From assembly GCA_025201365.1 (NCBI GenBank), contig JAIXMF010000017.1, positions 248,001 to 312,000 on the forward strand: DNA of 64,000 nucleotides, in the 5' to 3' direction. Shown piece by piece: positions 16,643 to 28,271 of this stretch. A program made the position numbers and the translations under genes. Numbering within the stretch: the stretch's first letter is position 1; every line of letters begins with the position of its first letter. The stretch comes from Syncephalis plumigaleata (taxonomy: Eukaryota > Zoopagomycota > Zoopagomycetes > Zoopagales > Piptocephalidaceae). The notes beneath the pieces were generated by a model, which saw nothing but the letters and a program-made list of their open reading frames with translations, had not been told where the DNA came from and searched no databases.

Positions 16643-16675
16643 AAAAACCTCAAAAAAAACTTTAAAAAACAAAAA
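16643..16675 (+). promoter_or_regulatory. A-rich tract in PABP 5' leader, candidate autoregulatory site
   Basis: Within 33 bases there are four A runs of 5 to 8, interrupted by short pyrimidine pieces, in a leader that is otherwise CT-rich. In animals the PABPC1 leader holds an A-rich element to which the protein binds and represses its own translation. The arrangement here is the same kind; binding is inferred. Confidence 0.45.
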
Positions 16676-16975
16676 CTTACGTCTACTTTATCTTAATTAT
16701 ACTTCTCTGCCGTCGTCGTCCTCGTTGTCGTCTTCCGGTAGTTGCTAGTTAGTTAGTTCATAAAGTAGTATAGTTCTTTATTGTTGGTCGTCCTCGTTAG
16801 TCGTTCAATTAATCAGTCAATCTAAGATTGTTATTGTTACTTGACGGTTCGATCTCTATTCTCTTTTTCCCTTACTTTCTAGTTATTCATCTTAACGACG
16901 TTTGCTATTGCTCTGTCCCTTTAATACAAACGCTCTATTATTATTACTAGTACTAGTACTGTCATAGTCGCCATC

Positions 16976-18991
16976 ATGTCTGCCGCCACCGTTTCAGTTG
17001 AAAACCCATCTGCCAGCCCGGTAGTGTCTGCCGAAGCTTCACCAGCTACCACTACACCACTACTACGACCACTGCCGCTGCCGCTACTCCTAGCACCACT
17101 GTTCCAATTGCACCGGCTGACGCAGCACCCACACCACCTCGTTGTATGTCGGTGAATTAGATCCCAGCGTCACAGAGACGATTCTCTTTGAATTGTTCAA
17201 CATCGTTGGCCCCGTCACCAGCATCCGTGTGTGTCGTGATGCCGTCACTCGTCGTAGTCTTGGCTATGCTTACGTCAACTATCATAGCGCGGAGGATTGT
17301 GAGCGTGCGCTTGAATCGCTCAACTACACATTGATCCGAGGCAAGCCATGCCGTATTATGTGGTCGCAGCGTGATCCATCATTGCGTAAAACTGGCGCTG
17401 GCAATATTTTCATCAAGAACCTTGATCCTAGCATTGACAACAAGATGCTTCACGACACCTTCTCGGCATTCGGTCGTATCCTCTCCTGCAAGGTAGCCAT
17501 GGATAATGGATCATCACGCGGCTATGGTTTCGTGCACTACGAGTTGCCAGAAAGCGCCGACAAGGCCATCAAGGCAGTAGACGGTATGCTTCTTAACGAT
17601 CGCAAGGTGTTTGTCGGACATCACGTCGCGCGTAAGGAACGCCAGTCAAAGATCGAAGAGGCTCGCTCGAAATTCACAATGTATACGTAAAGAACCTCGA
17701 TTTGTCGGTGACGAACGAGCAGTTCAGCGAGATGTTCTCCAAATTCGGTCCTGTCACATCGGCCGTCATTGCCACTGATCCCGAAACCGGTGCCAGCAAA
17801 GGTTTCGGCTTCGTCAACTACGAGAACCACGAACACGCGCAAGCCGCTGTCGACGAGATGCACGACAAGGAGATTGGCGACAAGCGACTCTACGTATCAC
17901 GCGCCCAAAAGAAGGCCGAACGCGAAGAGGAATTGCGTCGTCAGTTTGAGCAGGCCAAGATCGAGAAGTTGAACAAATACCAAGGCGTCAATCTTTACAT
18001 CAAGAATCTCGAGGATACCGTCGATGATGAGCAGCTACGTCAACTTTTCGTTGACTACGGTGTGATCACTAGTGCTAAGGTGATGCGCGACGAGAAGGGC
18101 ACCTCCAAGGGATTCGGCTTCGTTTGCTTCTCCTCGCCCGATGAGGCCACCAAGGCAGTCACCGAGATGAATAACCAAATGGTTGGCACCAAACCAATCT
18201 ATGTTGCTCTAGCGCAGCGCAAAGAAGTACGCCGTAGCCAGTTGGAGGCACAAATGGCGCAACGTAATCATATGCGTATGCAACAGGCAGCCGCTCAAGG
18301 CATGCCAGGTGGTATGTACCCAGCTGCCACCGTCTACTATCCACCAGGCCCCGGTTTCCCAGCCGGTCGCGGTGGTATGGTGTATCCACAAGGCGGTATG
18401 GTGCCACGCCCACGCTGGGCCACTGGCGGACAACAGCCAGGCGCACCCATGGCTGGCCAATATCCAGGTGTGCCACAAGGCGCCGCTTATCCAGGCAGCC
18501 CGGTAGGCCGTGGTGGACGTCCAATGCGCGGTCGTGGCGGCGGTGTCTCGGCCCAGCAACAGCAAGGTCGTCCCAACGCAGCTAACGCACCCGCCTCCAA
18601 CAACCAGCGTCCCAATGGTCCAGGTGTGGCAGCACGTGGCGGTGCCGCTTATAAGGGCAATGCAGGAGCTCGTCCCGCTCCAGCTGCCGGTGCCACAGCT
18701 CCATCCACGACCGCAGCTCCAGCTGCAGCCACTACCGGTAACTCCTCTGGATTGACCGCTGCTGCTTTGGCTGCAGCACCACCTGCCGAACAGAAGCAGA
18801 TGCTCGGCGAGGCATTGTTCCCATTGATTTCTGAACATCAACCAGATCTCGCGGGTAAGATTACCGGTATGTTGCTCGAGATGGACAACGGTGAACTACT
18901 TCACTTGCTTGAAAGTACCGAAGCACGCGCCAGCAAGATCGAGGAAGCTATTGCCGTGTTGCAACAACATACTGCAGAGAAAACTGCCTAA
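16976..18991 (+). CDS. PAB1: Cytoplasmic poly(A)-binding protein
   Basis: Intronless in the coding part. It starts [20 protein letters not shown] after CCATC. Four RRM domains are visible by their RNP motifs: [20 protein letters not shown] with [28 protein letters not shown] with [28 protein letters not shown] with KGFGFVNYE, and [19 protein letters not shown] with [10 protein letters not shown] linker rich in Gly, Pro, Gln and Ala follows, with RGG-like pieces. The C-terminal MLLE domain spans the last 70 residues ([36 protein letters not shown]) and recruits PAM2 proteins. The protein coats mRNA poly(A) tails, stimulating translation and controlling deadenylation by complexes such as that of POP2, encoded at 41 kb. 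Three single-base frame changes (about 17,060, 17,140 and 17,680) interrupt this normally essential gene. Confidence 0.97.
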
Positions 18992-20040
18992 GTAGAAGTT
19001 GCTAGTTGTTGTCGTTACTAGTTGTTGTCGTTGTTGTTGTTGTTATTACTATTTGAAATGATAACAATGATGATGATGATGATGATCATATAGCGCAATG
19101 GTTACTCATACAAACATACAAACACATACATACAAGAAAGAGTGAGATTTTGTTGAAGTATACGATGCCGCGAGATATATATGTGTGTGTTTTGTTTATT
19201 GTCATCAGTAACATATTGTGTGTATCTATCTTTTCAGTACGTGTGCGTTCATGCTTGTGGTCTCTTCAATAAGACGTCATCATACAACTACCAGGTATAG
19301 GATTCTACTCAATCAATCAATCAATCGACTATTCATTCATTCATTCATTCATTCACTTACATCATAACCATGCGTCAATCTCTCTCTCTCCATCTTCATC
19401 CTCTCTACTGATGATTGAAGCGACGCGCAATAATAAGCAACAAATACACACGCATATCTATATATATACATACAGGATACCGTCACTACATTTATTTACT
19501 TCTATTAACGCGTGTAGATTATACGATCTAGATTGTATATTTTATCTATGCATATCTATAGAAGTAATTTACATACGACGGTTATCTACTCATTGTCTTT
19601 TGCGTATTAGTATTATTTCATCTCAATCTTGATTAACTGACTGACTGACTGATTGGTTGCACACTTTATTTGCGTACTTCATATCACATATCACATATCA
19701 CATTTCACATCTATACACGCATTCTAACATAACATCATATATACATCGTTATTTCAATTGAATTTTACATGATTGTGTTAATGTGATTGATTCATATGTA
19801 ATGGTACATGTTTAATGAGCAAATACATAGATAACAAGAAAGGGGAAATAATTTTATTTTCTAATCATCCACTATAGGATATGGATATGGAGAGGAACAA
19901 GTGATAGGTAAAATACGAATGTAATCTACATAGATAATAAGCAGATATACCATTCAGCCTTCTTTTTTAGTATTTCGCTCTATTCATCATTGATAACTAT
20001 AAAAGAATAGGGAGAAAAAGTTGGATCATCATATCAATTG
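18992..20040. other. Intergenic region between convergent PAB1 and NHA1
   Basis: About 1 kb of AT-rich 3' flanks. It holds simple-sequence runs (GTT near 19,015-19,045, GAT near 19,065-19,085, CAAT and ATTC near 19,310-19,355, TCACATA near 19,683-19,702). No coding frame with family resemblance and no RNA gene recognised. Confidence 0.5.
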
Positions 20041-22322
20041 CTATTTGGCATTGTCTGCCGTATTTCTAACCGTAACAATCTCAATGGAACCACTATGTTC
20101 TACGTCCAACTCGGTAATCGACAAACGTTCATCGTCTGTATCGTCATCATCACCATTACCGGTATTGCCCTGATTCGTATGCATAAAGGTGTGTGTCTCT
20201 CAATGAAACTACCGCCCGATCGCATACTATGCCGTGTTGCAACACTATGCTGAGATAAGTGTGATTGACGTCGAAGTAGCTCTTTTGATCGACGTGCTGC
20301 TACCGCATTACCCGATGCATGCTGATGACTACTAGTCGTCTGGCTCATAGTGATTTCATCATTGCCCGTGGTATCCTGCTGGTACATCGAGGTAGGTCGA
20401 CTGATGGTCACCTCGGTGGTATTGTCCGTACGACGAATAACAATCTCCTGACCTGGTCGAATCAATGGTAGTCGTTGCACGAGATGAGCAATGGCAGCCG
20501 GATTAGTAAGTGTACGCGTTAGATTACTAGTGGACAGCTGGAATACCGGCACTGTAATACCATGCACGATGACCGATGACAGGACATGAAACAGACAACA
20601 GGGAAGAGTAGGTCACGTCCGTTGCCTTGATAGTTGTCTTCATCCATCTTCTCGATGGCTAGCGTGGAGAAGAATAGCGCGCCTACACCCATTGGACCGA
20701 ACCAACCGGCGAATGCTGCTTCACGCCATGTTTTCAGCGCGGGTATAAACCATTGCAATGCTAGTACGGCAGGTAGACGACGGAATAACAAGAGGAGAAT
20801 GGAGATAACTACCAAGTGCCAGACGGCCACTTGTTCATGCGCAGTTGAGAATGCCTTCCAGGGAATGATAGCCCGAAATAGGCAAAGAACGACAAGTTAA
20901 ATAGCATATCGACCACTTCTTGTAGATGAGCCTCTTGCGTTTCAGATCGGAACCAATCGCTATATAGATTGTTGATAATGATGATGGTCATGTTCATATT
21001 CATTAGACATGATCTATTCAAGTATATTAGAACTAATTGTTCGGTCAACTTACTCCCAAGTGAATGAATTACCGGCGATAAACACGGCAATAGATCGTCA
21101 CTACCAATGATATAGACTGTACCCATAACAAACATCTAGGAAGGATGGTTATTTCCCGTTGTTAGTATTATATCATTATAATGATTATGTATGTATGTAT
21201 TGCTTACCGTAAGAGCAAATGAAAAGGCCAAGAACGACTCTTTATCGATTAACTCGCGACTTTGTGCCAGGTAGAGTAGTTTACGAGCACCATAACCCAC
21301 CAATGCACCAATAATAAATGACAAAACAATCTGGTAAAGAATAATCTCGTAGACCCATTTGCCAATGGCATCGAATGGATTGGAGTAGCGGATAAGGTAA
21401 AGAGCAAAGAATAGGTAAGGGAATCCAAGACCTAATCAATAATGAGTTGATTAGCGAGCTAGTTAATAAATGACATTCAACTATACCTACCATCATTTGC
21501 ACCGCTATAATAATTGACGTACATTGTGTATAATGTAATGGTTATCATATTGTTAGTTAATGTATGTATATATGCATATTGCAATAGAATAAACGGTAGA
21601 ATCATTACCTTTCAGCCGAGATAATGTTACGCACATGATCAGGCACGTATTGTTCGGCAAAACGACCCTTTACCACGGAGTTTGCCAATACTGGATCGGT
21701 GGGTGTAATACAAGCGGCAATTACCATAGCTTCCAGAAAAGTAATGGGCAGAAAAGCGTAAATAATGCCCGCACTAACTAGCCACATAACAAGCATCACG
21801 GGTAATAGTAGAGTGGCAAGAGAACGCCATTTCTTAACGAGGTAAGCTCTGTAGAGGATTGAGTTAGTTGACATAGAACGTGCAAATAGATGATATACTC
21901 CTTACTTTGGCAATGAAATACCCACTGCAACTACCTAGAATAATGAATGTCATTGAGATCAATGTTCAATCCTGTAATGAATAATGATGAATAATAATAG
22001 TGTATTACGATTACTTACCGATATGGCTATTACAATCCGTGAGTACTCGCGTGTAATCAAATCCACATCGCCCCATTGATCGACGTTAATAAGTCCACTG
22101 ACTGCGGGACCCATAATAATGCCGAAGATCGTTGCCACCACTGCAATGACATCATTGGATTAGCATCACTGACGTATGATAGGATATGAGGGAATACTTC
22201 TTACATGCTTCTGATAAGTAGAGCCATTCTTTGATAGGCATAGAAACCAGGCCAAATACTAGAATAAATAGACCAAGGACGGCGAACACGACCGACACGG
22301 TATCAAGATGAATGGCAATCAT
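20041..22322 (-). CDS. NHA1: Plasma-membrane Na+/H+ (alkali cation/proton) antiporter, Nha1/Sod2 type
   Basis: Minus-strand multi-exon gene starting MIAIHLDTVSVVFAVLGLFI at 22322. It has about 12 membrane segments of the CPA1/NhaP fold. Landmarks are VVATIFGIIMGPAVSGLINV, AMVIAACITPTDPVLANSVV with the conserved Thr-Asp-Pro, then RNIISAERSGANDGLGFPYL with the Asn-Asp of the transport core, then GSDDLLPC and MLFNLSFFAYFGLSF. A hydrophilic tail follows, with acidic NTGNGDDDDTDDERLSITEL, ending NTADNAK. The tail is shorter than that of Saccharomyces Nha1. The protein exports Na+, Li+ and K+ in exchange for protons. One frame change near 20,190 separates the basic and acidic parts of the tail. Confidence 0.88.
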
Positions 22323-23256
22323 CTTGGTAAATAGTTAATTATGTCGATGATGTCGATAATGTTGATGTCGATGGTGGTACTAGTGCTGATAGTAAGCGTA
22401 AAAGAATAAAGACGAGTTAAGAAGAATGCTAATGAATCAAGAAAAAGAAATAATCTAGTCAATGGTTTTGACAAGTATACGTTTGACAATCGATAAAAAG
22501 GTGGATAATGTTGAATGTAGAAACGGATACTAACAAGAAGAGTACACTTGCAGAGCAGAAAGGTAGAGAAATGATGAAAGGATGTCGTAGCAAGGCTGTG
22601 ATGCTTCTTGACACGACGCACAATGCAATGGATGTGGTGGATGTATATGAGACGTGCTTGATAAGTAAATACCAATGATAAGGTAAGAATAGATAGATGA
22701 ATGGTTAGCTGGCTGACCACAGACAAATGGTAATGTAGTGCGTGTGTGTGTGTGTGCGTGCAACTAGACGAGAAAGATCTTGCAAATGATATAAATGTAG
22801 AGGGATGGAGAGAAGAGCACGATACACATTTACAGTGTAACTGTGACGAGGAAAATACCCGATGGTTGGCAAATAATAGTAATAATAGTAATGTAACTTA
22901 TTGTCTCGATTGACAGACAGATAAGAGTAGAGGAAAGAAAAACAGCTACTACTACAACGTTCGTTCTATTAACGCAAAATAATGCACGTCCTACGGAGAG
23001 TAGACATGAAAACGAGGCGAGGTTACACGTAGACTAGCAGCCTGACTAGAATACGAGACGATAATAATGAGTAAATTACTTGACTATTACTGTAGTAGTT
23101 ATAGCAGTTATTGTTATTCCTAATAGTAATGATAGTAGTGGAGTACACGTTAATAGCGTAGTGGCAGTATGAGCGAAACGAGTTGAACTATTAGTGATTA
23201 GTAAGAAGGCGATAGAGAGCAAGAATAAGTGGATGAACGGGAACCAAAGAGACGAG

Positions 23257-23264
23257 TATAAATA
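23257..23264 (+). promoter_or_regulatory. TATA element before a short open frame
   Basis: A perfect TATAAATA is followed about 90 bases later by a CT-rich run and an ATG at 23,356. Whether it drives a real transcript is unknown. Confidence 0.3.
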
Positions 23265-23355
23265 GGGGAAAGTTGCAATAATAGTAATAAGCGGTACTTT
23301 ATACAGCTTTATCTATTCTCTTCTGTTTCACTCTAGCGGACAAAGTAAGGAAAAA

Positions 23356-23529
23356 ATGGAGACAGACCATGTAGAGGATATGCGTGTCAAGCAGCTGAAC
23401 AGCAGAAGAGAGGAAGAGAGAAAAGGAAGTAGAGGAAGCAGCAGTGGCGTATATATGGTTGGTTCATGGAGAAAAACATACAGGTACACTGCAGCTCACG
23501 TGGTTTTCGCGATGGATAGCAGTATGTGA
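23356..23529 (+). CDS. Candidate 57-residue small protein
   Basis: An ATG after a run of six A bases opens a 57-codon frame (METDHVEDMRVKQLNSRREE, then ERKGSRGSSSGVYMVGSWRK, then TYRYTAAHVVFAMDSSM). It is hydrophilic with a charged first half, and no signal peptide or membrane segment is visible. The only support is its place downstream of a TATA element. It may be chance, or part of the NHA1 leader region read on the wrong strand. Confidence 0.15.
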   Translation: METDHVEDMRVKQLNSRREEERKGSRGSSSGVYMVGSWRKTYRYTAAHVVFAMDSSM

Positions 23530-25465
23530 CGGATAAAGAGAACGAACAAGCGACAAATGTGCGAATGAGTGGAGAAACAGTCAACGCCACGTGGAGTACG
23601 GGACACACATACACATACTCATACTCATCTCATCCTATCTCACATCTTTATCAAGTACTCACTTAACTGCGAGGGTTGGGTACTTCATTCCGCTTAGGGA
23701 AGGAGTGGTAGCATGTCGACCACGAGTATGAATTTTCCTTTCGCTTTGATAGCCATGCCAATCATTGCGAGAAGATAAGAGAGAGAGAGAGAAAGAGAAA
23801 GAGGAAAAGAAATGGAAAAATAAGAGTAGGCGGAGGAGATGAAGGAGCGAGACGACAATGGCATGTATCGAGTGCTAGACTGACTTACCAGGTAAGCGTA
23901 GGCACAGCAGAGATGAAAAGCGACTACAACGTAAGTAGTCCAACAGCCGCGTGTGATGCTGGTGATGCTGTGCTAATGTTGTTAGTGTTATTGATGCTGG
24001 ATGTGCACGGATCCGGTTGTGCAGATGTGTGAATATGTGGTAATATGAATGGCGGTAGGCTGGGCAGGCATACCTACATGTAATGCAACAATGGTAATCG
24101 TTTCAAGAATTCACTATAGTTATTACAGCGATGATCAAACTAGAACTACAGCTACAGCAGCAACAGTAGTGATAGTGATGGTGATAGTGGCGACAAGTAC
24201 TAGTCAATGAATAAATGTGGATATTGCAGTTACTTCAACATGAGTCGTGTTTACGATCTAATCTGTATATTTATAAAGTAAATCAATCGTAGCGTAGCTC
24301 GTTCAAAGGCAATTGTAGTTGGTCAAGTTTCATTCATTCTTTTTTCTTTTTGGTAGACGATAGTAGAGAGGAACGCGCACACATTCACGTATTGTAGGTG
24401 CGTTCCTTTGCTATATCGGTAGACGCGTTCATGTTTGTGTAATCCTAGAAAGAGTCACAAAGGCGTGTCAGCTATTGCCAAGTTGGTGTGTTTGATCACG
24501 CAACCCATGAGATTAGTGAGAGTTTCAACAGTCAATGGAATTCTATTAATAAGTATCTGATGCTATCGTATCAATTCTAAACGACAGGTGGACGGTATGA
24601 AGAATGACCATGCTCAGTATTAGGAGTGATAAGGCATCTGCAGCAGCACGCAGGCTTTACTTCAAAGGTACTGCTTTGCATTGATGAACGAGTGCATCAA
24701 TATGATATCAAGGTTTTCATCATAAATGAATGGATAAACACTATACAGTTTCATTATTTAATAACAGTGATATACTTGATCATATTTACTCGGTAATATG
24801 AAAGTAATAAATGTGAAATTTGTTCCTGCTTATCATTAACGGCCATTACCAATTATTCTCATGAATTCCATCAGCATTTGTAACAACAACAACAGCAGGA
24901 CTTTGCAATACAACTGAATAAAAGGCAAGAACATTTACATATGACATTACAAAAATAACTAAATGCATACTCGCCATTGCAGCTTTACCTATCTAATCTT
25001 AGCAAGTGCGTTGATCGTATCAATCATGTGGATAAGCCGACCAGCTAGTATGTAATGGATCCCAGGCCATGCATGTATTAACAAAAACGACGAATGACGT
25101 CGACGATAGACTGTTTGCTGCGTGTGATGCTAGATATTGATGGAATTATGTCATGATACAATGATAAATGCTATTACTGGTAAACCTCGTCTGTACTACA
25201 CTGATGAATGTGCTGATCTAGTTTGAACCAATCCATATGGAATCAAGTTTGATATTCCGAATCAACAGAGATGACCAAAAATGCCATTGCTCAGTTCGAC
25301 GACAACAACAACAACGTAAATCTCACTCGTTCATATTATAGCCACCAACACAATTTATTACAACATACAACTATTAGTACGGTAGTTTTGTTGCACTTTC
25401 TCTCGTTCTCTCTCTCTTCATCTACAGATAAATAAGCATATTCAATCTATTTGCAAAGTAGGGCA

Positions 25466-27855
25466 ATGTCGTTGCAGAAAAGTCGTGTTCTCGGTAGTCT
25501 AATAGCCACCACCTTACTATTAGCCGTACTCACCACTGACGTGTACGCCACCGATGACGCCTTGACCGAACGACCCCGCGGTGTATCAAAGTCGAGTAAG
25601 TATTAATGGCATGCGCGTATGTATACGTGCATATATACGAATTCACATCTTGTGCTCATAATCCGAATATACATAATATAATACTGGAATACAACGATAG
25701 AGGCGGAATTGTACGTGGCCAAAGACGGTATGTTCACCTGCCTCGACGGTTCGTTGTCTATACCGTTCAAACGCGTCAACGACGACTATTGCGACTGTCC
25801 GGATGGTAGTGACGAGCCAGGTAAGTGATTGAATATCATGGCATTTCCATCTATTATAATCTAACACCAATAATGATAATAATATAGGCACGTCTGCTTG
25901 TCCTAATGGCGTGTTCCATTGCATCAATCGTTGGCATCGTCCGGCAAACATACCATCATCACGCGTTAATGATGGCATTTGCGGTGCGTTTCGTATTAGT
26001 GCAAGCATGACCATCAGTGTATTAACGTGTATGTGATTATCCACTAGATCCCGCTTGTTGCGATGGCAGTGACGAGTATGACGGTAAGGTAACGTGTCCA
26101 GACCGTTGCAAGGAAGTAGGTGCAGCCGATCGAGAGAAGCGTAAACAGAACAGATTGATCCGACTTGAAGTAAGTGCTCCATCGTATCATTCAGATAATG
26201 GCTCATCATTGATGACTATCCGTAATAGGGTGGTCGAAAGCGATTAGAATACATGGCGAGTGGCAAGACGGCCAAGGTAGAGCGAGAGCAGAAGTTAGCA
26301 GTGTTAAGACAAGAGGAACAAGAGTTGACGAAGAAGTTGGAAGAGCTACGTGGTATGTCGATTATCATCATTATTAACACAAAGTATGAAGTGCAATCAC
26401 TCATTGTAAATGATATGTAGTGGCCAAGGAGAAGGTGGAAGAGATTGAGTTACGCGAGTCAGAAACACCACAGGCTAGACGTCTACAAGGTAAATAATTA
26501 TAGCAATGATGATTTATATATATATATATGCTAACAATGAATGATGCAGCATTAAAGGATCGTAATGCTGACTTGGAGCATAAGATTGAAACGGCCCGTG
26601 GTCGTCTTTCCACATTACGCGCGGATATTGATAATCTAATGAGTATCCTAAAGGACATGAAGGAGAATCACAATCAGAATTATCATGATATGGCGGTAAC
26701 CCATGCCATTACCGCGTATGATGCATTCGAGACACAAAGGAATGCTCGCTACGAGCCTACTAACGACGATGATCTAAGTGTGGTCAATGATTCATCCTGG
26801 ATTGATGAAGGTAAGATATACAAGAGAGCAATCATCGCATACTGTTTACAACATATATAAAACAAAGGCTATACCCGGTGATCATTCTTACTCGTCGCCA
26901 GACATTACAGTACAAATGTGGAACACGGTCAAAGGTTGGATTGGCCTTTATACGCCATCAGTTGATGAAATCTTACGTAATGTTCAGAATGGCCAGTTCC
27001 CTGGTATGTTCTATTGCAACGGATTATTACTCTCACTACCTTGTATGTTATCGCGATGACTAATATAAATGATGACAATATGATAGATGGTGATGCATTA
27101 CGCACTGCCTATAATGAGGCAGAGAGTCGTAAACATGATGTGGAACGAGATATCCGAGCCATTGAAGGACAGGAACACATGGATTATGGAGCGATCAACG
27201 GTTTGCCGCATTAGAAGGTCAATGCTTTAACTTGGATGTGGAAGAGTAAGTGGCATGCTCATTATTATCATTATATGTATATATATATGAATCTAACATA
27301 CTTGTATTATCTACAGGTACACTTATAAGGTCTGTCTATTCGACAGTGTTAACAACAAAAGAAGGGCGAAAGTTGGGATACCGATCTAGGGTAAGTAATG
27401 GCAACATGATTTACTATTACTGTTACATGTTTACTGATGTCTATTAATGATGACAGACGATTCAGCGGTTGGGATACCAGTGAATTGGGCGATAACGCTG
27501 ATGATGAAGCTAAACATCAAGTGTTACTATTTAAACATGGACAACAATGTTGGGATGGACCACAACGATCAGTTACGGTAAATATCATGCAGTAATAATA
27601 GTCGCTACTTATTGCGTATCTAATTAATTAATTGTTATATTCTAGATTCGTCTACAATGCGGTGTCAGAGAGGAGATTCTCAGTGTGAAGGAACCGGAAA
27701 AGTGCGTCTACACCATGACGATGACTACACCTGCCGTGTGTCCCATACCCGATGATAAATCTACTAGTCAGACGATGGATCAGGATACCACCAAGGATAT
27801 TCTACTAGATACAGAAGAATCAGTAGCTAGTGATACCATCAAGGATGAATTATAA
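25466..27855 (+). CDS. Glucosidase II beta subunit (PRKCSH family), ER lumen
   Basis: Multi-exon gene with signal peptide [20 protein letters not shown] ending about DVYA. Two cysteine-rich LDLa-like repeats follow ([15 protein letters not shown] and [18 protein letters not shown]), then long coiled-coil segments ([20 protein letters not shown] and [20 protein letters not shown]). A C-terminal MRH lectin domain reads [19 protein letters not shown], then [20 protein letters not shown], then [15 protein letters not shown]. The protein ends IKDEL, a KDEL-class ER retrieval signal. The beta chain retains and activates the glucosidase II catalytic chain, which trims the two inner glucoses of N-glycans during the calnexin cycle. 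The MRH part has frame changes between exons near 27,210 and 27,360. Confidence 0.9.
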
Positions 27856-28271
27856 ATGAATGAATGTGCTCCAGCATGATATGGATAGTACAAGATAGCT
27901 AAAGCTTATACATGTCCATTGGTTTATTAATCTACCAATCAATCTATCAATCAATCATTTATCTATTCATCTACTGGTTGATCTGTTGTGTTTGTGAATA
28001 AAAGACAGTAGATATATAGTATATATACTAATTTACAATGAACATTGTAGTTTATACTTGGTGTGATAGCAATGTTTATTAATGGCAAATTACCAGTAGA
28101 AAATTGAAGAAGGGTGATGAAATTGCCCTATTACTATCGTGTAGTAGTCAGTCATAATAGTGAATGTAGAAAGATGAAGGTGGAGCAGAGAGAAGAGAAG
28201 AGAAGAGAAGAAGATTGAACGGTGTTTGTCATCAATTGGATAATGATGCTTACAATAAAGCTAATCTATTA
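27856..28271. other. Intergenic region between convergent genes
   Basis: 416 bases between the glucosidase II beta and GDI stop codons. AT-rich 3' flanks with a short CAAT/ATCT repeat run (about 27,930-27,970) and a purine-rich GAGAAGA repeat (28,178-28,212). No gene seen. Confidence 0.5.

Larger units (their letters stand above)
15789..16975 (+). promoter_or_regulatory. PABP promoter and long 5' leader
   Basis: About 1.2 kb between the ATPase stop and the PABP start. A TATA element (TATATAAT, 16188-16195) is followed by long CT-rich runs (about 16,198-16,290 and 16,350-16,400), typical of strongly expressed fungal genes, then a poly-purine A-rich block (16,643-16,675). The exact transcription start and any leader intron cannot be read from the sequence. 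Open frames of 60 to 84 codons in this stretch show no family resemblance and look like leader noise. Confidence 0.55.
22323..25465. other. 3.1 kb gene-poor region upstream of NHA1 and glucosidase II beta
   Basis: This region separates divergent genes. On the minus strand CT-rich tracts (about 23,770-23,830) and a donor-like CTG/GTAAGT (near 23,889) suggest a long NHA1 leader with an untranslated exon. On the plus strand a TATAAATA element sits at 23,257. Close to the glucosidase gene a CT-rich tract (25,395-25,425) precedes its ATG. Open frames of 60 to 135 codons on the minus strand are low-complexity Leu/Ser/Thr/His readings without family resemblance. Confidence 0.45.

Noticed and set aside
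18209-18841. 210-codon minus-strand open frame rich in Trp, Gly, Ser and Thr
   Set aside because: It is exactly antisense to the Gly/Pro/Gln-rich linker of PABP; its composition is the complement of that bias and no family is visible.
22319-22726. 135-codon minus-strand open frame before NHA1
   Set aside because: Ser/Thr/His/Leu-rich low-complexity reading in the probable NHA1 leader; it runs past the NHA1 start in another frame and shows no domain.
24480-25240. Possible relic of a DNA transposon, with a short piece reading ITGKPRLYYTDEC near 25,173
   Set aside because: The piece recalls motifs of some fungal transposon-encoded proteins, but it is too short, the flanking frames give no consistent support, and no terminal repeats were found.
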